A DNA stretch of 5,371 nt, from positions 1 through 5,371 of the forward strand of contig CAZPJD010000112.1 of assembly GCA_964586775.1 (NCBI GenBank), in the 5' to 3' direction. The notes beneath the pieces are model-generated. The model did not search any database. It worked only from the letters and a program-made list of their open reading frames with translations, and was not told where the DNA came from. This document shows positions 1-5,342 of this stretch, in pieces. Both the position numbers and the translations under genes were made by a program. The DNA is from JADLEX01 sp964586775 (GTDB lineage: Bacteria > Lernaellota > Lernaellaia > JACKCT01). Numbering within the stretch: the stretch's first letter is position 1; each line of letters begins with the position of its first letter.

Positions 1-1
1 G

Positions 2-1144
2 CAGGCGAAAGAAACGATCGAGAACCGCATCGACGAGTTCGCGGTGAAAGAGCCGCAGATCTACACGCAGGGCGCGGACCAGATCGTCGTGCGTCTGCCG
101 GGCATCGTCGATCCCACCCGCGCGAAGGGGCTGATCGGCAAGACGGCGGTGCTGGAATTCAAGATCGTCGAGAAGCCCGAATATCAGGCGCGCAGCCGCG
201 AGCAGTTGATGAACCAGATCGGTGGTTCAGTGCCCACGGGATACGACATCTACGCCTCGGCCGACGACGCGCGGGCGGGCGGCATTGTTTATCTGCTCAA
301 GAAGGTCCCCGAGATTACCGGCGCCGATCTGACCGACGCGCGCCGGGCGCTGGATCAGTTGTCCCGCCCCGCGGTGGATTTTCAATTCAACTCGGCGGCG
401 GGCAAACGCTTCGGCGACATCACGGGGTCGAACATCCAGAAGCAGCTCGCGATCGTGCTCGACAACAAGGTCGTGAGCGCGCCGGTGATCCAAAGCAAGA
501 TCTACAGCCGCGGTCAGATCACGGGTGACTTCACGAACGAGGAGGCGCGCGACCTGGCCATCGTGCTGCGTGCGGGATCGCTGCCCGTGCCGGTCGAGAT
601 CGAGGAAGAGCGCACGGTCGGCCCAACGCTGGGCGAAGACTCGATCCGTAAGGGTCTGCGCTCGTTTCTGGTCGGCGGCATCGTCGTCATCCTCATGACC
701 GTCGTCTACTACAAGAAAGCGGGCGTGATCGCGGTGATCGGGCTGGTCACCAACGTCGTGCTGCTCATGGGCACGCTGGCGCTCTTCGGCGCGACGCTGA
801 CCCTGCCGGGCATCGCGGGTATCCTGCTCACCGTCGGCATGGCGGTCGACGCCAACGTCATCATCAACGAGCGCATCCGCGAGGAGATTCGTGCGGGCAA
901 GACGCCGCGCGCGTCGGTGGAGGCGGGCTACGAAAAGGCGCTGTGGGCGATCCTCGACGCCAATATCACCACGGCGGTGGCGGGCATCGTGCTCTATCAA
1001 TTCGGCACGGGGCCGATCAAGGGCTTCGCGGTCACGCTGCTCATCGGTCTTGCGACCTCGGTCTTCTCCGCCGTGGTCGGCACCCGGCTCATCTACGACT
1101 ATATCCTTCAGAACCGCCGCGGTCTGAAGTCCCTGAGCATCTAA
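2..1144 (+). CDS. secD: Protein translocase subunit SecD, C-terminal 380 residues (5' end outside window)
   Basis: SecD works with SecF in the inner membrane to pull translocating proteins out of SecYEG on the outer face, powered by the proton gradient. The reading frame is open from base 2, and its first residues (QAKETIENRIDEFAVKEP) already match the conserved SecD segment usually read as ETIRNRIDxFGVxEP, so the GTG at 44 is internal and not the start. In fragment numbering, the rest of the periplasmic P1 domain runs to about residue 200 and includes the SGQITG-like stretch (SRGQITGDFTNEEARDLA). The conserved VGPTLGEDSIRKG is at 205-218, and GMAVDANVIINERIREE, with the functionally important Asp of transmembrane segment 4, is at 279-295. 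Five hydrophobic segments are visible near 222-236, 240-262, 267-287, 318-334 and 340-368, which fits TM2 to TM6. Roughly the first 150 residues, with TM1, are missing only because the window cuts them off. secF follows after 12 bases. Confidence 0.96.
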   Translation, partial: QAKETIENRIDEFAVKEPQIYTQGADQIVVRLPGIVDPTRAKGLIGKTAVLEFKIVEKPEYQARSREQLMNQIGGSVPTGYDIYASADDARAGGIVYLLKKVPEITGADLTDARRALDQLSRPAVDFQFNSAAGKRFGDITGSNIQKQLAIVLDNKVVSAPVIQSKIYSRGQITGDFTNEEARDLAIVLRAGSLPVPVEIEEERTVGPTLGEDSIRKGLRSFLVGGIVVILMTVVYYKKAGVIAVIGLVTNVVLLMGTLALFGATLTLPGIAGILLTVGMAVDANVIINERIREEIRAGKTPRASVEAGYEKALWAILDANITTAVAGIVLYQFGTGPIKGFAVTLLIGLATSVFSAVVGTRLIYDYILQNRRGLKSLSI

Positions 1145-1148
1145 GGAG
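1142..1148 (+). promoter_or_regulatory. Shine-Dalgarno sequence of secF overlapping the secD stop codon
   Basis: TAAGGAG spans the secD stop codon (TAA, 1142-1144) and ends 8 bases before the secF ATG at 1157. It fixes the secF start. The overlap suggests that ribosomes finishing secD help initiation on secF, which would keep the two partner subunits balanced; this coupling is inferred from spacing only. Confidence 0.8.
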
Positions 1149-1156
1149 CGTCGACG

Positions 1157-2125
1157 ATGGAAATCATCAAGCCCGGAACGCGCGTCGATTTCATCAAGTG
1201 GATGAAACCCGTCGCCGCCGTGTCGATTCTGCTTTTTCTCGCGGCGCTCGCGCTGATCCTCTTTAAGGGATTCAACTACAGCATCGACTTCGCTGGCGGC
1301 GTCGAGATGCGGGTCGAGTTCCCGCCCGACGTGACGATCGATCGGGTGCGCGACTCGGTGTCCAAGATGAACTTCGAAGGGATCGAGGTCATCTCGTTCC
1401 TTGTCGAGGGCAAAAACGTCTTTTCGATCAAGGCCAAGGGCGAGCAGGCCGCGACCGCCGAGGCCGCGAAGGCGCAGGAAGGCCATCAAGAAGGCGAGTT
1501 GCCCGACGTGGCGAAGCTGCTGTTCGAGAAGATCCAGGCCGATTTCGGCGCGGACAAGGTGGCGGTGGTGTCGACGGATCTCGTCGGCCCGCGCGTCGGC
1601 AAGGACCTGCGTAAAAAGGGCGTTCTCGCGATCGTGTACGCCCTCGTCGGCATCATGGTCTATGTGGGTTGGCGGTTCAATTTCCGTTACGCCCCCGGCG
1701 CGCTGGTCTCGCTCGCCCACGACGTCATCATCATCGCGGGCGTGTGCATCGTGCTCGACAAAGAGATGTCGCTGCAGATCATCGCGGTGCTGCTCACCAT
1801 CGCGGGTTATTCGGTCAACGACACGGTCGTCATCTTCGACCGCATTCGCGAAGGCGGTGTGACGTATCGCGGCAAGTCGGTCGAGCATACCGTCAACGAA
1901 TCGCTCAACGACACGCTCTCGCGCACGATCCTGACGGGTATGACCACCCTCGCGGTGCTGCTCGTCATGTATTTCCTCGGGTCCGAGATCACGCGCGACT
2001 TCGCCGAACTGCTGCTCATCGGCATCGTCATCGGCACGTATTCGTCGGTGTTCGTGGCCTCGCCGGTGTACATCTGGCTCGAAAAGAAGACGCTGGCCCG
2101 ACGTAAAGCGCAAAAGAAGCGCTGA
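1157..2125 (+). CDS. secF: Protein translocase subunit SecF, 322 residues, complete
   Basis: SecF is the inner-membrane partner of SecD in proton-driven protein export. The protein has TM1 at about 18-36, then YSIDFAGG at 41-48 (the conserved GxDFxGG motif opening the periplasmic domain), VGPRVGKDLR at 143-152, and five more hydrophobic segments near 154-172, 182-202, 205-228, 258-275 and 283-307. TM4 carries the family signature GYSVNDTVVIFDRIRE at 217-232, with the Asp and Arg residues linked to proton movement. LSRTILTGMTTLAVLLVMYFLG at 254-275 and GTYSSVFVASP at 293-303 are also typical. The C-terminus is a basic tail (KKTLARRKAQKKR), as expected for a cytoplasmic end. The length is close to the E. 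coli protein. The periplasmic domain has a charged, Ala/Glu-rich stretch at about 93-115 that is likely a loop. The ATG at 1157 is supported by a strong ribosome binding site. It is co-transcribed with secD and probably recJ. Confidence 0.97.
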   Translation: MEIIKPGTRVDFIKWMKPVAAVSILLFLAALALILFKGFNYSIDFAGGVEMRVEFPPDVTIDRVRDSVSKMNFEGIEVISFLVEGKNVFSIKAKGEQAATAEAAKAQEGHQEGELPDVAKLLFEKIQADFGADKVAVVSTDLVGPRVGKDLRKKGVLAIVYALVGIMVYVGWRFNFRYAPGALVSLAHDVIIIAGVCIVLDKEMSLQIIAVLLTIAGYSVNDTVVIFDRIREGGVTYRGKSVEHTVNESLNDTLSRTILTGMTTLAVLLVMYFLGSEITRDFAELLLIGIVIGTYSSVFVASPVYIWLEKKTLARRKAQKKR

Positions 2126-2133
2126 TCTTCGCC

Positions 2134-3837
2134 ATGGCGCGTCCGCGCTGGAAGACGCTTCCCACGCCGCCGGACGACGTGGTGCGCCGTCTCGTCGAGG
2201 ACGGGTATCCGACGCTCGCCGCGATCGTGCTCGCGCAGCGCGGCTATACGGACCCCGAACAGATCGCCGATTACCTGCAACCGCGGCTCGCGTCGCTGCC
2301 GTCCGCCGATGCGCTCTCGGGGCTCGGTGCGGCCTCCACGCTCATCGCCGACGCGGTGACGTCGGGCCGCCCGATCTGCGTGTACGGCGATTACGATGTG
2401 GATGGCACCACGGCGACGAGCCTGCTCGTCGACTTTTTCGCGCGCGCCGGATTCCCGATCGAATACCTGATCCCCAACCGCTTCGAGTCGGGTTACGGAT
2501 TTCACGCGCATCTGGTCGAGGACCTCGCGGCGCGCGGCATCGGCCTCGTCATCACCGTGGACACCGGCATCACGGGTCACGATGCGTGTGAGCGGGCCCG
2601 CGAACTGGGCGTACAGACCATCATCACCGATCATCACGAGATCGGCGACGCGCTGCCGCTCGCCGACGCGATCATCAATCCCCACCAGCCGGGCTGCGAG
2701 TTCGGCGATCATCACCTCACCGGCGTGGGCCTCGCATTTTTTCTCGCGGCGGGGGTGCGGGCCGAACTCGAACGGCGCGGCTTGGCACGGCGCGACGACC
2801 TCGACCTGCGCCCGCTGCTCGACCTGGTCGCGCTCGGCACGATCGCCGACATGGCGCCGGTGAATGGCATCAATCGCCCGCTCGTCGCGACGGGACTGCG
2901 TCTGCTGGGCGAGGAAACGCGGCTCGGCATCAAGGCCCTCAAGGCCGCCGCGGGCATGGCCGGCAAGTCGATGGAGTACGGTTCCGTGAGCTTCGGCCTT
3001 GCGCCGCGCCTGAACGCCGCGGGCCGCATGGCGCACGCGGGCGAGGTGGTGCGCCTGCTGACGACGAGTGATCCCGAAACCGCGACCGCGATCGCAAAGG
3101 AACTCGACGCCGAAAACACGCGTCGCCAGCAGGTCGAGCACGCGATTCACGAACAGGCGCGTCAGAAGGTGGTGGCGAATCCCCACGCCGACAAGCTGCG
3201 CACGCTGGTGCTCGCGGGCGAAAACTGGCACGCGGGGGTGATCGGCATCGTCGCGGGGCGAATCCTCGAAGAGTTCTACCGGCCGAGCATCGTGATCGCG
3301 TTCGACGGCGACGTGGGCAAGGGCAGCGGGCGATCGGTGCGCGGCTTCGACCTGCACGCCGCGCTCGCCTCCTGTGCAAAGCACCTGATCCAATTTGGCG
3401 GGCACCGCATGGCGGCGGGGCTCACGGTGGCGCGCGCCAAGCTCTTCGACTTCATGACCGCCTTCGAGCAATACGCCCGCGCGAACCTGCGCGACGAGGA
3501 CCTCGTGCCCGAGCTCGAAATCGCCGCCGAGTGCCGCATCGGCGACCTCGACGAACGCACCGCCGCGCGCATCGCGGCGATGGCGCCATTCGGCATCGGA
3601 AACCCCATGCCGGTCTTTGCGACGCGGGGCGCGCGCGTGATCGACAAGCGCGTGATGAAGGAACAGCACCTGCGACTGCGTCTGGCGGATGGCGCGAAGG
3701 TCGTCACGGCGATGGGCTGGCGGATGGCGGATCGTTTCGGCGAGATCGGCGACACGGCCGACGTGGCGTTCCAGGTCGGCTTCAATACGTGGAACGGCCG
3801 TCGCGAGCTTCAGCTTACGATCAAGGACATCGTCTGA
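2134..3837 (+). CDS. recJ: Single-stranded-DNA-specific exonuclease RecJ, 567 residues, complete
   Basis: RecJ degrades single-stranded DNA 5' to 3' with Mn2+ or Mg2+, in the RecF recombination pathway, mismatch repair and base-excision repair. The DHH phosphoesterase domain shows GDYDVDG at 85-91, D143 in ITVDTGIT, TDHHE at 165-169 and GTIADM at 235-240, which are the metal-binding motifs. PRLNAAGRM is at 291-299, followed by a charged helical linker (about 312-345). The DHHA1 domain includes WHAGVIGIVAGRI (365-377), GKGSGRSVRGFDLH (395-408) and GGHRMAAG (422-429). A C-terminal OB-fold region follows from about 455, with APFGIGNPMPVF at 484-495. All catalytic residues I look for are present, and the length fits bacterial RecJ of 560-580 residues. 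The ATG at 2134 lies 8 bases after the secF stop. No clear Shine-Dalgarno sequence precedes it, so translation probably depends on coupling to secF. As I recall, secDF-recJ adjacency is also seen in other phyla, such as Bacillus. Confidence 0.97.
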   Translation: MARPRWKTLPTPPDDVVRRLVEDGYPTLAAIVLAQRGYTDPEQIADYLQPRLASLPSADALSGLGAASTLIADAVTSGRPICVYGDYDVDGTTATSLLVDFFARAGFPIEYLIPNRFESGYGFHAHLVEDLAARGIGLVITVDTGITGHDACERARELGVQTIITDHHEIGDALPLADAIINPHQPGCEFGDHHLTGVGLAFFLAAGVRAELERRGLARRDDLDLRPLLDLVALGTIADMAPVNGINRPLVATGLRLLGEETRLGIKALKAAAGMAGKSMEYGSVSFGLAPRLNAAGRMAHAGEVVRLLTTSDPETATAIAKELDAENTRRQQVEHAIHEQARQKVVANPHADKLRTLVLAGENWHAGVIGIVAGRILEEFYRPSIVIAFDGDVGKGSGRSVRGFDLHAALASCAKHLIQFGGHRMAAGLTVARAKLFDFMTAFEQYARANLRDEDLVPELEIAAECRIGDLDERTAARIAAMAPFGIGNPMPVFATRGARVIDKRVMKEQHLRLRLADGAKVVTAMGWRMADRFGEIGDTADVAFQVGFNTWNGRRELQLTIKDIV

Positions 3838-3883
3838 AACGGCGCGCCCCGGTTTTCTAACGCATCGCGTCGTGTCCGACAGG

Positions 3884-3940
3884 TTTCGTTTTCTTCATTA
3901 CGAAAAATTTCCGCTCGACTTTCACGGTTTGTGTTATGAT
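3884..3940 (+). promoter_or_regulatory. Probable extended -10 promoter with A/T-rich upstream element, driving the glycosyltransferase gene
   Basis: TGTTATGAT at 3932-3940 matches the extended -10 form TGnTATAAT with one difference in the hexamer (TATGAT, 3935-3940). The position 17 bases upstream (3912-3917) has no good -35; TCGACT at 3915-3920 is a four-of-six match but only 14 bases away. An A/T-rich block at 3884-3910, striking against the GC-rich surroundings, sits about -63 to -37 from the expected start near 3947, where an UP element would lie. Extended -10 promoters commonly tolerate a poor -35. The block also contains a weak hairpin (TTTCGT 3884-3889 with ACGAAA 3900-3905) that lacks the features of a terminator. 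Confidence 0.6.
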
Positions 3941-3943
3941 CCT

Positions 3944-3957
3944 TTCAACCGGTTGAA
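3944..3957. promoter_or_regulatory. Perfect 14-bp palindrome at the predicted transcription start; candidate operator
   Basis: TTCAACCGGTTGAA is its own reverse complement with no spacer. It begins 4 bases after the -10 hexamer and covers the expected start site near 3947. A dimeric repressor bound here would block the polymerase. The size and symmetry suit a helix-turn-helix dimer, but no regulator gene is visible in the window, and I do not assign the site to a family. It could also act as a small hairpin at the transcript's 5' end. Confidence 0.45.
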
Positions 3958-3958
3958 T

Positions 3959-4036
3959 ATCCCATTTCGCGGGCGGATTTGGTCCCCGATGGGATGCTCG
4001 CGTCCGGAATCCGGCGGCAAAGTCCTGGGGGGATCA
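3959..4036 (+). promoter_or_regulatory. Leader of the glycosyltransferase mRNA with two competing foldings
   Basis: Folding A pairs ATCCCAT (3959-3965) with ATGGGAT (3989-3995), and inside it CGGG (3970-3973) with CCCG (3985-3988), leaving a 4-base bulge and an 11-base loop. Folding B pairs TGGTCCCC (3980-3987) with GGGGATCA (4029-4036), eight pairs with one G-U, which would bury the Shine-Dalgarno sequence. The two share bases 3985-3987 and exclude each other. A short CCGG-AAT-CCGG hairpin (4004-4014) lies between. This could be a translational switch, but GC-rich leaders make such pairings by chance, and no known riboswitch class is recognised. Confidence 0.3.
4027..4033 (+). promoter_or_regulatory. 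Shine-Dalgarno sequence deciding the glycosyltransferase start
   Basis: The purine run GGGGGGA ends 5 bases before the ATG at 4039. It favours that ATG over the in-frame TTG at 3979, which would add 20 residues that do not look like part of a GT2 fold. Confidence 0.65.
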
Positions 4037-4038
4037 CC

Positions 4039-4899
4039 ATGAAGGTCACGGTCGGCATTCCCACATACAACGATTCGGCGACGGTCGGTCGCGTGCTTGA
4101 CGCCGTACTGGCGCAGACGCGCATGCCCGACGAGGTGATTCTGGTGGACGACGGCTCGCGCGACGGCAGCGGGGCCGAGGGGCTCGCGCGCGGCGTCCGC
4201 GTCATCAGCCACGTCCACAATTTGGGTCTCGCGCAGGCGCGCAACACGATCCTGGAGAACGCGACGGGCGACGTGGTGGTTTTCTTCGACGCCGACGCGG
4301 TGCCCGATCGCAACTGCCTGAAACACCTGATGCGCCACTTTCGCGACAAGGCCGTGGCGGGGGTCGGCGGTCGCGGGCTCGAGGTGTGCCACAGCAACCG
4401 GTTCCAAAAATGGCGCGCGCGCAACACGCCGCAGGACCACGGCGTCAAACTGATCCAGGACGACTGGATGATCATGGGCCTGTGCTTCGCGTTCCGGCGC
4501 ACCGTCGCGCTGCAGGTCGGCGGCTTCGACAGCAGCTTCAGCCGCGCCGGCGAAGACGTGGACATGTCGCTGCGCCTGCGCAAGGCGGGATTCCGGCTCG
4601 TTTACGAACCGATGGCCGTGGTGCAGCACCTGCCCGGCGGCGGGATCTTCGACATCACGCGGCAGGCGTATAAGCACGCCATGTTCGCCACCTACGCGCT
4701 GGGCAAAAACGGCGAGTCGCCCGCCCCGTATTTCGCGGATAGCTGCGTACATCTGGCGCGCACGTCCGTGTCGGACCTGCGTTCGGGGCGCATCATGGAC
4801 GGCGGCGTCGGCATCCTGAACATGGCCGCACGCACCGCCGGCGCGTTCGTCGGCACGGCCCGCGCGAAGAGCGAACAGATCCGGGGCTCGCATCGCTGA
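4039..4899 (+). CDS. Family 2 (GT-A fold) glycosyltransferase, 286 residues, acceptor unknown
   Basis: The protein should transfer a sugar from a nucleotide-sugar donor to an unknown acceptor, with inversion at the anomeric carbon as in family GT2. It opens directly with the first Rossmann-like strand (MKVTVGIPTYNDSATVGRVLDAVLAQT). The nucleotide-binding VDDGS is at 36-40, the HNLGLAQARN segment at 60-69, the metal-binding DAD motif at 84-86 (VVVFFDADAVPD), and FRR followed by VGGFDSSF at 152-167. GEDVDMSLRLRKAGFRLVYEP at 171-191 holds the acidic residues expected to include the catalytic base. No signal peptide or clear transmembrane helix is seen, and the processive QxxRW motif is absent, so a soluble or membrane-peripheral, single-addition enzyme is likely. 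The ATG at 4039 is chosen because it has a good ribosome binding site and starts exactly at the fold. The gene appears to have its own promoter and stands apart from recJ. No other surface-polysaccharide genes are nearby, so cell-envelope, lipid or protein targets remain open. Confidence 0.9.
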   Translation: MKVTVGIPTYNDSATVGRVLDAVLAQTRMPDEVILVDDGSRDGSGAEGLARGVRVISHVHNLGLAQARNTILENATGDVVVFFDADAVPDRNCLKHLMRHFRDKAVAGVGGRGLEVCHSNRFQKWRARNTPQDHGVKLIQDDWMIMGLCFAFRRTVALQVGGFDSSFSRAGEDVDMSLRLRKAGFRLVYEPMAVVQHLPGGGIFDITRQAYKHAMFATYALGKNGESPAPYFADSCVHLARTSVSDLRSGRIMDGGVGILNMAARTAGAFVGTARAKSEQIRGSHR

Positions 4900-4940
4900 C
4901 CGACCCGTCCCGTGTGTCGGCGCGGATTTCCCGGGAGGGG

Positions 4941-4961
4941 CGTCGCCGTCAAGACGGCGCG
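4941..4961. other. Strong GC-rich hairpin downstream of the glycosyltransferase gene
   Basis: CGCCGT (4944-4949) pairs with ACGGCG (4954-4959) around a CAAG loop, extended by two more pairs (4941-4942 with 4960-4961) past a bulged T. It is 41 bases after the stop codon, and a T-rich stretch comes only ten or so bases later (TTT at 4971-4973), so it is not a classical Rho-independent terminator. It could stabilise the 3' end of the message or slow polymerase. A weaker stem (CCGAC 4900-4904 with GTCGG 4916-4920) lies just after the stop. Confidence 0.4.
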
Positions 4962-5017
4962 TGAGCGGCATTTCTCCCAAGCGCCCATCTTTTCGGAATT
5001 GGACGGCTTGACGGCGA
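4943..5017. repeat. 11-bp perfect inverted repeat spanning the tRNA promoter upstream region
   Basis: TCGCCGTCAAG (4943-4953) and CTTGACGGCGA (5007-5017) are exact reverse complements separated by 53 bases. The right arm contains the whole -35 hexamer TTGACG of the tRNA promoter. The left arm overlaps the hairpin described above. The bases between contain no gene; this entry together with the promoter accounts for the interval 4900-5070. Confidence 0.5.
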
Positions 5018-5035
5018 AGACTTCCTCCATATACT
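5008..5035 (+). promoter_or_regulatory. Sigma70-type promoter for the tRNA-Thr/tRNA-Tyr genes
   Basis: TTGACG (5008-5013) and TATACT (5030-5035) each match the consensus hexamers at five of six positions, with a 16-base spacer. Transcription would start near 5042, giving a leader of about 29 bases before the tRNA-Thr 5' end at 5071, to be removed by RNase P. A strong promoter is what stable-RNA genes need. The base composition just after the -10 (ACAGCACTCCG) is only moderately GC-rich, so stringent control cannot be judged. Confidence 0.75.
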
Positions 5036-5070
5036 ACAGCACTCCGTAGGGCCGGGTGCGCGCGGGGGTC

Positions 5071-5143
5071 GCTGGCGTAGCTCAATCGGTAGAGCAACTG
5101 ATTTGTAATCAGTAGGTTGCGGGTTCGAGTCCCATCGCCAGCT
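5071..5143 (+). tRNA. tRNA-Thr, anticodon UGU
   Basis: A full 73-base cloverleaf is present. The acceptor stem is GCTGGCG (5071-5077) with CGCCAGC (5136-5142). The D arm is GCTC/GAGC (5080-5083, 5092-5095). The anticodon stem ACTGA/TCAGT (5097-5101, 5109-5113) carries the loop TTTGTAA with anticodon TGT at 5104-5106. The T loop TTCGAGT is at 5124-5130 and the discriminator base is T at 5143. The G1-C72 and C2-G71 pairs and the G35-U36 bases agree with known threonine identity elements. No CCA is encoded (the sequence continues CGG), so a CCA-adding enzyme is required. The T stem is imperfect: G5119-T5135 is a wobble and C5120-A5134 a mismatch, leaving three Watson-Crick pairs. Confidence 0.96.
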
Positions 5144-5178
5144 CGGAACGAACCAACACGGGCGAAAATGGGCGATTC

Positions 5179-5261
5179 GGTGGGGTTCCCGAGTGGTCAA
5201 AGGGAACAGACTGTAAATCTGTCGCCGGACGGCTTCGGAGGTTCGAATCCTCCCCCCACCA
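5179..5261 (+). tRNA. tRNA-Tyr, anticodon GUA
   Basis: This 83-base class II tRNA closely resembles E. coli tRNA-Tyr. The acceptor stem is GGTGGGG (5179-5185) with CCCCACC (5254-5260), and the discriminator base is A at 5261. The D stem is CCC/GGG (5188-5190, 5202-5204). The anticodon stem ACAGA/TCTGT encloses the loop CTGTAAA with GTA at 5213-5215. The long variable arm is at 5223-5236, with GCC pairing GGC, and the T arm is GGAGG-TTCGAAT-CCTCC (5237-5253). No CCA is encoded (AGACC follows). It lies 35 bases after tRNA-Thr with no promoter between, so both are probably cut from one precursor. Thr-Tyr pairs commonly lead into a tRNA-Gly/tRNA-Thr/tuf cluster in proteobacteria, but no third tRNA appears before the window ends. 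Confidence 0.97.
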
Positions 5262-5282
5262 GACCTTGAGGACGGACGAAAC

Positions 5283-5311
5283 GGTTTTTCGGGGCAACGC
5301 GTCGAAAAGCC
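5283..5311. other. Hairpin 21 bases after tRNA-Tyr
   Basis: GGTTTTTCG (5283-5291) pairs with CGAAAAGCC (5303-5311) over nine positions, one of them T-G, with an 11-base loop. A shorter alternative uses CGAAA (5277-5281) with TTTCG (5287-5291). No T run follows, so termination is doubtful. A role in 3' processing of the tRNA precursor or in pausing is possible. Confidence 0.3.
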
Positions 5312-5342
5312 TGAAGTGAGGGAAGACATTCGGAGCGAGAAG

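Noticed and set aside
44..1144. GTG at 44 as the start of secD
   Set aside because: The frame continues upstream to the window edge with conserved SecD residues (ETIENRIDEFAV), so the gene is truncated by the window and does not begin there.
227..2113. Open reading frame of 628 codons on the - strand, antisense to secD and secF
   Set aside because: It overlaps two unmistakable genes in full, its product is an Arg/His/Asp/Glu-rich low-complexity string without recognisable domains, and long antisense frames are expected opposite GC-rich coding sequence.
1807..3669. Open reading frame of 620 codons on the - strand, antisense to recJ
   Set aside because: It has the same shadow composition and no domain. 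It also overlaps the other antisense frame, which real neighbouring genes would not do to this extent.
3841..3857. GGCGCGCC followed by CCGGTTTTCT just after recJ, considered as a terminator
   Set aside because: GGCGCGCC is a palindrome without a loop and cannot form a stable hairpin stem of useful length, and the T run is short. No convincing recJ terminator was found.
3979..4038. TTG start giving a glycosyltransferase with 20 extra residues
   Set aside because: The extension (MVPDGMLASGIRRQSPGGIT) is not hydrophobic or fold-like, and the ATG at 4039 has a strong Shine-Dalgarno sequence and begins exactly at the GT-A fold.
3934..5097. Open reading frame of 387 codons on the - strand covering the glycosyltransferase, the tRNA promoter and part of tRNA-Thr
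   Set aside because: It runs through the start of a tRNA gene and two promoters and mirrors the glycosyltransferase codons, so it is a shadow frame.
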